The notes under the pieces: model-generated | What the model was told of the DNA's origin: nothing | Database searches by the model: none | Seen by the model: only the letters and a program-made list of their open reading frames with translations | In this document: positions 26,859 through 34,069 of the stretch, piece by piece | How positions within the stretch are numbered: the first letter of the stretch is position 1 | Layout: the number at the start of each line of letters is the position of its first letter | NCBI GenBank assembly: GCA_016281435.1 | Contig: JAEEIQ010000011.1 | Location: 1 to 39,442 of the forward strand | DNA from: Bacteroidales bacterium | GTDB lineage: Bacteria > Bacteroidota > Bacteroidia > Bacteroidales > UBA932 | Reading direction: 5' to 3' | DNA length: 39,442 nucleotides | Position numbers and translations under genes: made by a program

Positions 26859-27914
26859 ATGAAACATCTGGATCCACACTGCGAAAGCATACTTGAAGAA
26901 TACCGGGAGAATCTGCCCCGGTTCCGCGAAGTCGAAGCCGAGGTGCTCGGCAAGCTCAAGAAGACCTTTTCCGAGATAGGTCTTCTCGTGGCAGGCATCG
27001 AATCCCGCGTCAAGGCGGAAGACTCGCTTGCCGGGAAACTCGAACTCAAAGGCGCCAAATACAAGACCCTGGCGGACATCACCGACATAATCGGCATGCG
27101 GGTCATCACCTTCTACATCGACGACGTGGACAAGGTGGCCTCCGCAGTCGAAAGACTCTTCGAAGTGGACTGGGAGAATTCCGTGGACAAGAGGAAGATT
27201 CACGAAATAGACAGCTTCGGCTACCTCTCCCTGCACTACATCTGCTCCGTCCCTGGTTTCCCATACCGCTTCGAGATGCAGATGCGGACGGTCCTTCAGC
27301 ACGCATGGGCAAACCTGAACCACGACACCGGGTACAAATCCGGAGTCGAAGTGCCGAGGGATTATCTCCGCAACCTCAGCCGCCTGGCCGGCATGCTGGA
27401 ACTCGCAGACGAGCAGTTCAGCCGCATCCGCACCGAACTTACAGACTACAGGAGGCGCGTGCGTTCACTGGTCGCATCAGGCAACCTGGACGAGGTTCCC
27501 CTGGACGGGGACACCTTCCGCAGTTTCCTTGACATGGATCCCTTCGGCCATCTGAACAAGCGCATCGCCGCCGTCAACCAGGCCGAAATCCAGGACGTTC
27601 CGCTGATGCCGTTCCTGCCCGTATTCAAGGCCCTCGGGTGCAAGACCCTGGGGGATGTATCAGGCTTGATCCGCGAGTTCGCGGAGGGGGCCTACCAGAT
27701 AGCCTGCTACCAGATAGGCCTGACGGATCTGGACATAATAGCTTCATCGATCGCGCCGCAGGACATCTGCATTGCCTGCATCCTCAAAAGGGGCGGCGGC
27801 AAGGCAGGCATACGCATGCTCTTCGACGAACTCAACGGCCCGTCCGAGAGCAATGAAATGATGGCCGAATTCCTTGTAGAACAGGCAAAAGACCTGCCTT
27901 TCATGAACCAGTGA
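26859..27914 (+). CDS. RelA/SpoT-type small alarmone synthetase
   Basis: The 351-residue protein has a (p)ppGpp synthetase-type nucleotidyltransferase domain at about 30-170: IESRVKAEDSLAGKL (47-61), DITDIIGMRV with the metal aspartate Asp76, the G-loop GYLSLHY with Tyr122, and FEMQMRTVLQHAWANLNHD with Glu139. It lacks the N-terminal HD hydrolase and C-terminal TGS/ACT regulatory domains of long Rel proteins. The 180-residue C-terminal region is helical and unassigned. Family members make (p)ppGpp, and some act as toxins that pyrophosphorylate tRNA; the product here cannot be told from sequence. The hydrolase gene follows after one base, as if synthesis and removal were split between two proteins. 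Confidence 0.85.
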   Translation: MKHLDPHCESILEEYRENLPRFREVEAEVLGKLKKTFSEIGLLVAGIESRVKAEDSLAGKLELKGAKYKTLADITDIIGMRVITFYIDDVDKVASAVERLFEVDWENSVDKRKIHEIDSFGYLSLHYICSVPGFPYRFEMQMRTVLQHAWANLNHDTGYKSGVEVPRDYLRNLSRLAGMLELADEQFSRIRTELTDYRRRVRSLVASGNLDEVPLDGDTFRSFLDMDPFGHLNKRIAAVNQAEIQDVPLMPFLPVFKALGCKTLGDVSGLIREFAEGAYQIACYQIGLTDLDIIASSIAPQDICIACILKRGGGKAGIRMLFDELNGPSESNEMMAEFLVEQAKDLPFMNQ

Positions 27915-27915
27915 C

Positions 27916-28509
27916 ATGGCTAACAAACCACTTGACACAGAGCTCCTTGACCGCGCGATAATCTTTGCGGTGAAAGCCCATGCGGGCACGGAGCGCCGCG
28001 GGAAGGGCTTTCCTTATATCGTACATCCGATGGAAGCGATGGAGATCGTCGCAACCATGACTCCGGATCAGGAACTGCTTGCCGCTGCGGCGCTGCACGA
28101 CACCGTGGAGGACACTGACGTGACCGTGGAGCAGATACGCTCCGAATTCGGAGACAGGATAGCCTCCCTCGTGGCAGACGAGTCCGACACCTTCGAGGAA
28201 GGAGTAAGCGAAGAAGACAGCTGGCACTCGCGCAAAAGGGCCGCCATCGACAGGCTCGCCAGGGCCTCCCACGACGCAAAGATAGTCGCCCTCGGGGACA
28301 AGCTTTCGAACATGAGGGCCATCGCCCGCGACTATGAGGTCCTTGGGGACAAACTCTGGGACATATTCCACGCGAAGGATCCCAAGGACCATGAGTGGCA
28401 CTACCGCGGCCTTGCGGACTCGCTCCGCGAACTCGAGGGGACTTCCGCATTCCGGGAGTTCGAACAATTGATCAATCAGGTATTCAGCAAAGCAGATGGA
28501 CGCAATTAA
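27916..28509 (+). CDS. HD-domain small alarmone hydrolase (MESH1/SpoT-like)
   Basis: The 197-residue protein matches the SpoT/MESH1 HD hydrolase domain, which removes pyrophosphate from (p)ppGpp with Mn2+. The full ligand set is visible: Arg27-Arg28, His37 (YIVHP), His61-Asp62 (ALHD), Glu65-Asp66 (TVEDT), and Asp128 with Asn132 (LGDKLSN). It is a stand-alone hydrolase of the usual length, with no synthetase part. The synthetase gene is one base upstream and a kinase gene overlaps its end by 14 bases. It could be a housekeeping partner or, as in some toxSAS pairs, an antitoxin. Confidence 0.87.
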   Translation: MANKPLDTELLDRAIIFAVKAHAGTERRGKGFPYIVHPMEAMEIVATMTPDQELLAAAALHDTVEDTDVTVEQIRSEFGDRIASLVADESDTFEEGVSEEDSWHSRKRAAIDRLARASHDAKIVALGDKLSNMRAIARDYEVLGDKLWDIFHAKDPKDHEWHYRGLADSLRELEGTSAFREFEQLINQVFSKADGRN

Positions 28510-29329
28510 GATTTCCATGGACGACTACGTCCTCTCCGGCGGAGGATTCAACGGAGAAAGCTACGACCACAAGACAGACCCGTCGGTCATGCTCAAACTC
28601 TACTTCCCCGGGAAGATCCGGCAGCCGCTGGACGAAATGAAGCTTGCCCGGAAGGTATATGACCTCGGGATACCGACTCCCGAACCCGGAGAATACGTGG
28701 TCACCGAAGACGGGCGCTACGGGATACGGTTCCGCCGCATACTCGGAAAGAAATCCTATTCAAGGGCCACAGGTGACGATCCTGCGAACGTGCGCAGATA
28801 CGCAGAGGAGTTCGCCGGGATGTGCCGCGACCTGCACGCGGTCCATGTCGACACGTCCCAGTTCGAGAGCATCAAGGACAGATACCTGCGCATCCTGGCG
28901 GAGAACCCTTTCTTCACGTCTTCCGAAAAGGACAAGCTCGGCAAATTCATAGCGGACTCTCCCGATGCGGACACGGCCATCCACGGAGACCTGCAGTTCA
29001 GCAACGCGATTTTCAGCGGAGACAAGCGCTATTTCATCGATCTCGGCGATTTCTGCTACGGCTACAATCTTTTCGATGTCGGGATGGTCTATCTGTGCTG
29101 CATTCTTGACGGGGAAGATTTCCTCCGCGAGACGTTCCACATGGAGAAAGACACGGCCGAACAATTCTGGAAGTATTTTGCCCCGGCTTATTTCGGGAAT
29201 GACCGCCCGCTCAAGGAAATAGACGAGCAGATTCGTCCCTACGCCGGGCTCAAGACCCTGATTGTCGAGCGCGACGCCAAATGCCCCATGCCTGAATTCA
29301 GGGCCGCCCTGGCTGCAATCCTTAAATGA
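28496..29329 (+). CDS. APH/choline-kinase-like phosphotransferase of unknown substrate
   Basis: The 277-residue protein has the kinase fold of aminoglycoside phosphotransferases: a glycine loop LSGGGFNGES (13-22), the ATP lysine Lys34 in VMLKLY, the catalytic loop HGDLQFSN at 163-170 (Asp165, Asn170) and the metal aspartate Asp182 in FIDLGD. The start at 28496 overlaps the hydrolase gene by 14 bases; an ATG at 28517 would avoid this and keep all motifs. The substrate is unknown. It need not be an antibiotic, since many such proteins act on small metabolites or proteins. It sits between the alarmone pair and the partner-switching genes. Confidence 0.75.
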   Translation: MDAIKISMDDYVLSGGGFNGESYDHKTDPSVMLKLYFPGKIRQPLDEMKLARKVYDLGIPTPEPGEYVVTEDGRYGIRFRRILGKKSYSRATGDDPANVRRYAEEFAGMCRDLHAVHVDTSQFESIKDRYLRILAENPFFTSSEKDKLGKFIADSPDADTAIHGDLQFSNAIFSGDKRYFIDLGDFCYGYNLFDVGMVYLCCILDGEDFLRETFHMEKDTAEQFWKYFAPAYFGNDRPLKEIDEQIRPYAGLKTLIVERDAKCPMPEFRAALAAILK

Positions 29330-31527
29330 CGATGAAATTGAGTGAAAATCCGATAAAGAAGCTGGTAACCAGGTCCCGGTGGACAGGGTTGATGCTTGTG
29401 ATAGTAGCGGCTGCCACCCTCGAGGCCACGGCCCTCATCCAGTACTATTTTTCCAGCCAGGGCATACGCGAAGAAGCCACGAAGAGGGCTGAAGGCCAGC
29501 TGGAATCGACGCAAAACAAGATCCTGGACGTCATCAACCAGACGGAAGCCGCGGTGGCCAACAACATCTGGGTGGCCAGCCTGTGCCTGGACCTCCCCGA
29601 CAGCCTGTCGCGCGTAGCCGAACTGCTCGTAAGGAACAATCCTGTCGTGATAGGGTCCACGGTAGCCCTAGTCCCCGGATACAACCGAAGGCTTCCCCTC
29701 TATTCCCCTTATGCGCTGCGCGATCCGGAAACCGGCAACGTAATCATCAAGTCCCTTGCTACCGCGGAATACGATTATCCTGCCCAGGAATGGTTTACTA
29801 AGCCTATCGAGAACGGAGCCGGCTACTGGTCCGAGCCATACATCGATGAAGGCGGCGGAGAAGTCCTGATGACGACTTACTCCGTCCCGCTCATAGACAG
29901 GAACGGGAAAGTAGCGGCCGTCCTCACTGCCGACATCTCCCTGGACTGGCTTACCGACATGGTCGGGAGCATAAAGGTCTATCCCAACGCCTTCAGCATG
30001 GTGGTCAGCCGCAAGGGACAGATAATGGTCTGCCCGGCGGAAAGCCTGGTGATGAAGAAAACCTTCAATGAGGCGACTGCAGGAATGGAAGACTCTACTA
30101 CCCTCAAGGAACTCAACCACGCCATGCTTTCCGGTCAATCCGGCAACATGGCCATCCATGAAAAGGGCATCTCCAGCCAGATCTTCTTCTCCCCCGTCCA
30201 GAAAACCGGATGGTCCCTGTCCATTGTGATACCCGACAAGGAGATTTACGGGGGAATAAAACGTATCGGACTACTGGTGATGATACTTCAGTTGCTGGGG
30301 ATCGCCATGCTTGTCCTGATCCTCAGGTCCGCTGCACGGGACCAGAATAAGCTCAGGCAGATAAACGAGAAGAAGGACAGGATGGAAAACGAACTCCGCA
30401 TCGGACATGACATCCAGATGTCGATGATCCCGAAGATATTCCCGCCCTTCCCTGAACGCAAGGACATAGACATGTCCGCCTCCATCGTCACGGCGAAAGA
30501 GGTCGGCGGAGACCTCTACGACTACTTCATCAAGGACGAAAAACTGATATTCTGCATCGGTGACGTCTCCGGCAAGGGCGTGCCTGCTTCGCTGGTCATG
30601 GCCGTCACCAGGAGTCTTTTCCGCACCGTCTCCTGCCATGAGGACAGTCCGGCCAGAATCGTCACATTGATGAACGACAGCATGTCGGACATGAACGACA
30701 GCAACATGTTCGTGACCCTGTTCTGCGGCATACTCGACCTGCAGAACGGCCATTTGAGCTACTGCAACGCCGGCCACAACGCGCCGTTCATCCTTTCCGA
30801 CGCGATCGCTACCCTGGATGTCGTTCCCAACCTGCCTCTCGGAGTCATGCAGGGCATGGTCTACCGGGAGCAGGAGACCGACCTCGCATACGACGACGCA
30901 ATCTTCCTCTACACGGACGGACTTACGGAAGCGGAGAACGCGAACCACGATCTCTTCGGAGAAGCCCGTGTAGAAACGGCCCTGCATGGGAGAAAGTCCG
31001 CCCATGAGCATCTGGAAGCCATCCAGAAGGCAGTTGGAGCATTCGTTGGTGACGCTCCGCAGAGCGACGACCTCACGATGCTCTTCATACATTATCTCAA
31101 CGGCTCGCCCCAGGACGAGAAGGACCGCAAGATCGTTCTCAGCAATGACATCAGCGAGATCTCAAAACTCGAAGGCTTCGTCGGGGCAGCGGCTGAAACT
31201 GCAGGCCTGGATGCCGCCACGGCGATGAGCCTCAACCTTGCGATCGAGGAAGCCGTGACAAACGTTATCCTGTATGCCTACCCCAAGGAGCAGAAAGGAG
31301 AAATCAATCTGGAATCCATAGTCCGCGAGCACGCCCTCGTGTTCATACTCAGCGACTCCGGCACGGAATTCGACCCTACGAAAGCGCCTGACGCGGACAC
31401 CGCCCTCGGAGTTGAAGACAGGCCCATAGGCGGTCTGGGCATACATCTTGTGCGTAATATCATGGATGCCGTGAGCTATTCCCGCACCGGCAGCCGCAAC
31501 ATCCTCACGATGACCAAAAAGTTTTAA
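29326..31527 (+). CDS. Membrane sensor SpoIIE phosphatase fused to an RsbW-like ATPase
   Basis: The 733-residue protein has a first membrane helix (about 20-42), an extracytoplasmic dCache-like sensor (about 45-305), a second helix (about 314-334) and a coiled linker. The PP2C-type SpoIIE/RsbU phosphatase follows at about 365-590: GGDLYDYF 394-401, GDVSGKGVP 412-420, YTDGLTEAEN 529-538, QSDDLTML 579-586. The end is a GHKL ATPase domain like RsbW/SpoIIAB (about 600-733): NLAIEEAVTNV 637-647, LSDSGTEFDP 675-684, GGLGIHLVRN 702-711. RsbU dephosphorylates, and RsbW phosphorylates, an RsbV-type protein; here both opposing activities are in one chain. The STAS partner is the next gene. The start overlaps the kinase gene by 4 bases. 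Confidence 0.9.
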   Translation: MTMKLSENPIKKLVTRSRWTGLMLVIVAAATLEATALIQYYFSSQGIREEATKRAEGQLESTQNKILDVINQTEAAVANNIWVASLCLDLPDSLSRVAELLVRNNPVVIGSTVALVPGYNRRLPLYSPYALRDPETGNVIIKSLATAEYDYPAQEWFTKPIENGAGYWSEPYIDEGGGEVLMTTYSVPLIDRNGKVAAVLTADISLDWLTDMVGSIKVYPNAFSMVVSRKGQIMVCPAESLVMKKTFNEATAGMEDSTTLKELNHAMLSGQSGNMAIHEKGISSQIFFSPVQKTGWSLSIVIPDKEIYGGIKRIGLLVMILQLLGIAMLVLILRSAARDQNKLRQINEKKDRMENELRIGHDIQMSMIPKIFPPFPERKDIDMSASIVTAKEVGGDLYDYFIKDEKLIFCIGDVSGKGVPASLVMAVTRSLFRTVSCHEDSPARIVTLMNDSMSDMNDSNMFVTLFCGILDLQNGHLSYCNAGHNAPFILSDAIATLDVVPNLPLGVMQGMVYREQETDLAYDDAIFLYTDGLTEAENANHDLFGEARVETALHGRKSAHEHLEAIQKAVGAFVGDAPQSDDLTMLFIHYLNGSPQDEKDRKIVLSNDISEISKLEGFVGAAAETAGLDAATAMSLNLAIEEAVTNVILYAYPKEQKGEINLESIVREHALVFILSDSGTEFDPTKAPDADTALGVEDRPIGGLGIHLVRNIMDAVSYSRTGSRNILTMTKKF

Positions 31528-31529
31528 AT

Positions 31530-31838
31530 ATGGAAGTAACAGTCAACAAAAAAGAAAACATTTCCGAAGTATCCCTTGCAGGACGCCTCGATACGCCCGC
31601 CTCTATAGAAGCAGCCCCGGTATTCGCCAAGGTAGAGGAAGAAGACACGGCGGGAACGGTAGTGCTGAACTGCCGCGAAATGACCTACATCTCAAGTTCC
31701 GGCCTAAGGTTGTTCCTCTCCCTGCGCAAGGCAGCGGCCGCAAAAGGCGGCAAGATCATCGTCAAAGGCATCAACAGCGACATTCGCAATGTCTTTATGA
31801 TGACCGGTTTCCTCAATCTCTTCGAAATACAGGACTAA
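31530..31838 (+). CDS. STAS-domain anti-sigma factor antagonist (RsbV-like)
   Basis: The 102-residue single STAS domain matches RsbV/SpoIIAA antagonists, which bind the RsbW-like kinase when unphosphorylated. The phosphorylated serine region is YISSSGLRLFL (54-64), with Ser56 or Ser57 as the likely site; there is no aspartate before it as in DSSG, but serine is common at that position. It starts 2 bases after the fused phosphatase/kinase, which is surely its partner. No sigma factor is encoded nearby, so the final output is not known. Confidence 0.9.
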   Translation: MEVTVNKKENISEVSLAGRLDTPASIEAAPVFAKVEEEDTAGTVVLNCREMTYISSSGLRLFLSLRKAAAAKGGKIIVKGINSDIRNVFMMTGFLNLFEIQD

Positions 31839-31849
31839 AACCGAACAAC

Positions 31850-33880
31850 ATGGAAAAAGGAATTCTCCGGCTCGGCGCGGGACTCTTGCTTGCCCTCGCC
31901 GCAGCCTGCACGGCTCCGGCGCCCAAGACTGCCGGCATCAATTATGACTACATGGACACAAGCGTCCGCCCGGGCGACGATTTCGCACAGTACGCTACGG
32001 GGCATTGGGGCGACTTCAACCCCCAGCCGCCCGAGTATCCCCTGTGGGGCACGGTCAACAAAGTCGCTGACGACAACGTAAAAGTACTTGCGGAACTGAT
32101 CAAGGGAATCGCAGCGCAGAAAAACCGCAAGGGAAGCATCGAACAGAAAATAGGCGACCTCTACAACCTCGCCATGGATTCGGTACGTCTCAACGAGGAC
32201 GGTGCCGCCCCGCTGAAAGCCCACCTCGCCGAACTGGCTTCCGTAACTACGCGGGAAGCGCTTCTCGAAAGGTGCGCCAGGGAGCATGACAACCTGCTTT
32301 TCTCCATGGGCATCGGACCGGACGAAAAGGATGTGGACAACAACATTGTCGGCATAGGCCAAGGCGGCCTCTCGCTCGGGAACAGGGACTATTACCTCTC
32401 GGACGACCCGCAGAACGCGATGGTGCGCGAGTTCATGAGGGACCACATGCGCAAGCTTTTCGTGCTCTCAGGATATGGCGAAGAGGAAGCCGCCTCGAAG
32501 GTGGAAACGATATGGAGCATAGAGACACGCATCGCGGAGCCCTATTACTCGAAGGAGAAGTCCCGCGACTCCGAGGCCAACTACCACAAGATGAGCGTGG
32601 ATTCGCTTTGCGCAGTATGCGACGGTTTCGATTGGAAGAAATATCTCGCGGATTACCGCTACGACAAGACGCAGGAAGTGGACCTGGGGCAGCCCGAACC
32701 GGTTGCCGAGGCCTGCCGCATCCTCATGAGCGCCCCGCTCGAGGACCTTATCGCGGTTTACGAGTGGAGGATAATAGCGGGAGCTTCCTCGCTGCTTTCC
32801 GACGATTTCACTGCCGAGAATTTTGATTTCAACCGCAAGATTACCGGGGCACAGCAGCAGACGCCCCGATGGAAACGAGCCGAGAGCCTTGTGGACGGCC
32901 TGATGTCCGATGCAATAGGACAGATGTACGTCAAGAAGTACTTCCCGAAGGCCGCCAAGAAAGAGATGCTGGAACTTATCGGGAACCTGCAGGCCAGCCT
33001 TGCCGAGCGTATAAGGCAGCAGGAATGGATGTGTCCTGAGACGAAGGCTACGGCACTCGAAAAGCTTGCCGCATACAAGGTCAAGGTAGGATATCCCGAC
33101 AAATGGGATGACCTCCGCGGCCTTTCGATAGATCCGTCCAAATCCCTTTATGAGAATGTGCGAGAGGCCAGTGAATTCTTCTGGGAGCTCAACTACAAGA
33201 AGAAATACAACAAGCCTGTCGACAAGGAAGAATGGCAGATGCCGGCCCAGATGGTCAACGCATACTACAATCCGACAACCAACGAGATTTGCTTCCCCGC
33301 CGGATTCTTGCAGCCGCCCCTTTTCGACATGAATGCCGACGCTGCAGCCAACTATGGGTCCATCGGAGTCGTCATCGGCCACGAGATGACACATGGATTC
33401 GACGACCAGGGAAGGATGTACAACAAGGAAGGAAACCTCGGCGACTGGTGGACGCCGGCCGACGCGGAAGGTTTCCAGGTGCCCTGCCAACGCATGGTCG
33501 AGTACTTCAATTCCCTGTGGGTGATTCCCGGCGAGCTTCATGCGAACGGAGCCCTATGCCTTGGCGAAAACATAGCCGACCACGGCGGACTCAACATCTC
33601 GTATGACGCCTTCCAGATGTGGCAGAAGAAACACGGCACCCTTCCTGAAGACAACGGATTCACACCGGAGCAGCGTTTCTTCCTTTCATACGCCAACCTG
33701 TGGGCCGGCACGGCATCGGACGAAATCTTGCGCTACCTAACGATGATGGATGTGCACTCCCCTGCACGGCTCCGCATCAACGGGGCTCTGGCGCAGTGCG
33801 ACTACTGGTATGAGGCTTTCGGAATCGGAGAGAACGACGCGCTTTGGGTCGCGCCTGAGGAGAGGGTCAAGGTGTGGTAA
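31850..33880 (+). CDS. pepO: M13-family zinc metallopeptidase (PepO/neprilysin-like), lipoprotein
   Basis: M13 endopeptidases cut small peptides of up to a few dozen residues. The 676-residue protein has a lipoprotein signal (lipobox ALAAAC, Cys20), the long N-terminal M13 domain starting near YDYMDTSVRPGDDF, the zinc motif H511-E-M-T-H515, the third ligand Glu573 in GENIADHGG with Asp577, and the normal end EERVKVW. It would face the periplasm or cell surface. It is 11 bases after the STAS gene, so it may be on the same transcript, but a functional link is not evident. A hairpin follows its stop. Confidence 0.93.
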   Translation: MEKGILRLGAGLLLALAAACTAPAPKTAGINYDYMDTSVRPGDDFAQYATGHWGDFNPQPPEYPLWGTVNKVADDNVKVLAELIKGIAAQKNRKGSIEQKIGDLYNLAMDSVRLNEDGAAPLKAHLAELASVTTREALLERCAREHDNLLFSMGIGPDEKDVDNNIVGIGQGGLSLGNRDYYLSDDPQNAMVREFMRDHMRKLFVLSGYGEEEAASKVETIWSIETRIAEPYYSKEKSRDSEANYHKMSVDSLCAVCDGFDWKKYLADYRYDKTQEVDLGQPEPVAEACRILMSAPLEDLIAVYEWRIIAGASSLLSDDFTAENFDFNRKITGAQQQTPRWKRAESLVDGLMSDAIGQMYVKKYFPKAAKKEMLELIGNLQASLAERIRQQEWMCPETKATALEKLAAYKVKVGYPDKWDDLRGLSIDPSKSLYENVREASEFFWELNYKKKYNKPVDKEEWQMPAQMVNAYYNPTTNEICFPAGFLQPPLFDMNADAAANYGSIGVVIGHEMTHGFDDQGRMYNKEGNLGDWWTPADAEGFQVPCQRMVEYFNSLWVIPGELHANGALCLGENIADHGGLNISYDAFQMWQKKHGTLPEDNGFTPEQRFFLSYANLWAGTASDEILRYLTMMDVHSPARLRINGALAQCDYWYEAFGIGENDALWVAPEERVKVW

Positions 33881-33881
33881 C

Positions 33882-33988
33882 AAAAAAAACAACGGGCGCG
33901 ACTCACGTCGCACCCGGAAGTTTTTCATAGGTTACTAACTCTTTCCGAGTTTTGTCCGATTCTTGTCCGGGCACCAGAACGGTACCCG
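33882..33988 (-). ncRNA. Candidate structured small RNA with three stem-loops
   Basis: On the minus strand a perfect promoter (33993-34023) should start transcription near 33988. The RNA would fold into three hairpins. Hairpin 1 (33988-33968) has arms CGGGTACC and GGTGCCCG, 8 pairs with one wobble and loop GTTCT. Hairpin 2 (33951-33937) has arms AACTC and GAGTT with loop GGAAA. Hairpin 3 (33916-33893) has arms CGGGTGCGAC and GTCGCGCCCG, 10 pairs with one wobble and loop GTGA, and is followed by TTG and eight T residues (33889-33882), a textbook intrinsic terminator. The whole is about 105 bases and carries no convincing open reading frame. I do not recognise it as 6S, tmRNA, SRP or RNase P RNA. 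It lies between converging genes. Confidence 0.6.
33893..33926 (+). terminator. Terminator after pepO (plus strand face of the sRNA hairpin 3)
   Basis: The same 10-pair hairpin (33893-33902 with 33907-33916) followed on the plus strand by GAAGTTTTTC can terminate transcription from pepO. The T run is shorter and more distant than on the minus strand, so this side is the weaker one. Confidence 0.5.
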
Positions 33989-33992
33989 AGTA

Positions 33993-34023
33993 CAAAGGTA
34001 AAAAAATAATCCCGTCCCCCAAA
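33993..34023 (-). promoter_or_regulatory. Promoter of the small RNA candidate
   Basis: Reading the minus strand, TTTG (34023 to 34020), 19 bases, then TACCTTTG (34000 to 33993) is an exact match to the Bacteroidota promoter consensus. The -33 box sits in the loop of the terminator hairpin of the regulator gene upstream. No open reading frame of note starts downstream. Confidence 0.65.
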
Positions 34024-34033
34024 GGGGCGGGAT
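34001..34033 (-). terminator. Terminator of the leftward lipoprotein-DUF5723-rmuC-regulator operon
   Basis: On the minus strand ATCCCGCCCC (34033-34024), loop TTT, and a GGGG(G)ACGGGAT arm (34020-34009, one bulged base) form a strong hairpin followed by TATTTTTT. It lies 37 bases beyond the regulator's stop codon. The plus strand side (GGGATTTCATTT) may also end readthrough from pepO. Confidence 0.75.
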
Positions 34034-34069
34034 TTCATTTGACAAAAAAAATATTTCAAATCGTAAAAA

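Noticed and set aside
28496..29329. Antibiotic-resistance kinase
   Set aside because: The fold is shared with aminoglycoside phosphotransferases, but nothing in the sequence or context points to drug resistance.
33737..33928. Small 63-codon minus-strand frame inside the RNA candidate and the pepO 3' end
   Set aside because: It passes through the terminator hairpin and T run of the RNA and then continues antisense to pepO, so it would not be transcribed in full; the residues show no protein-like pattern.
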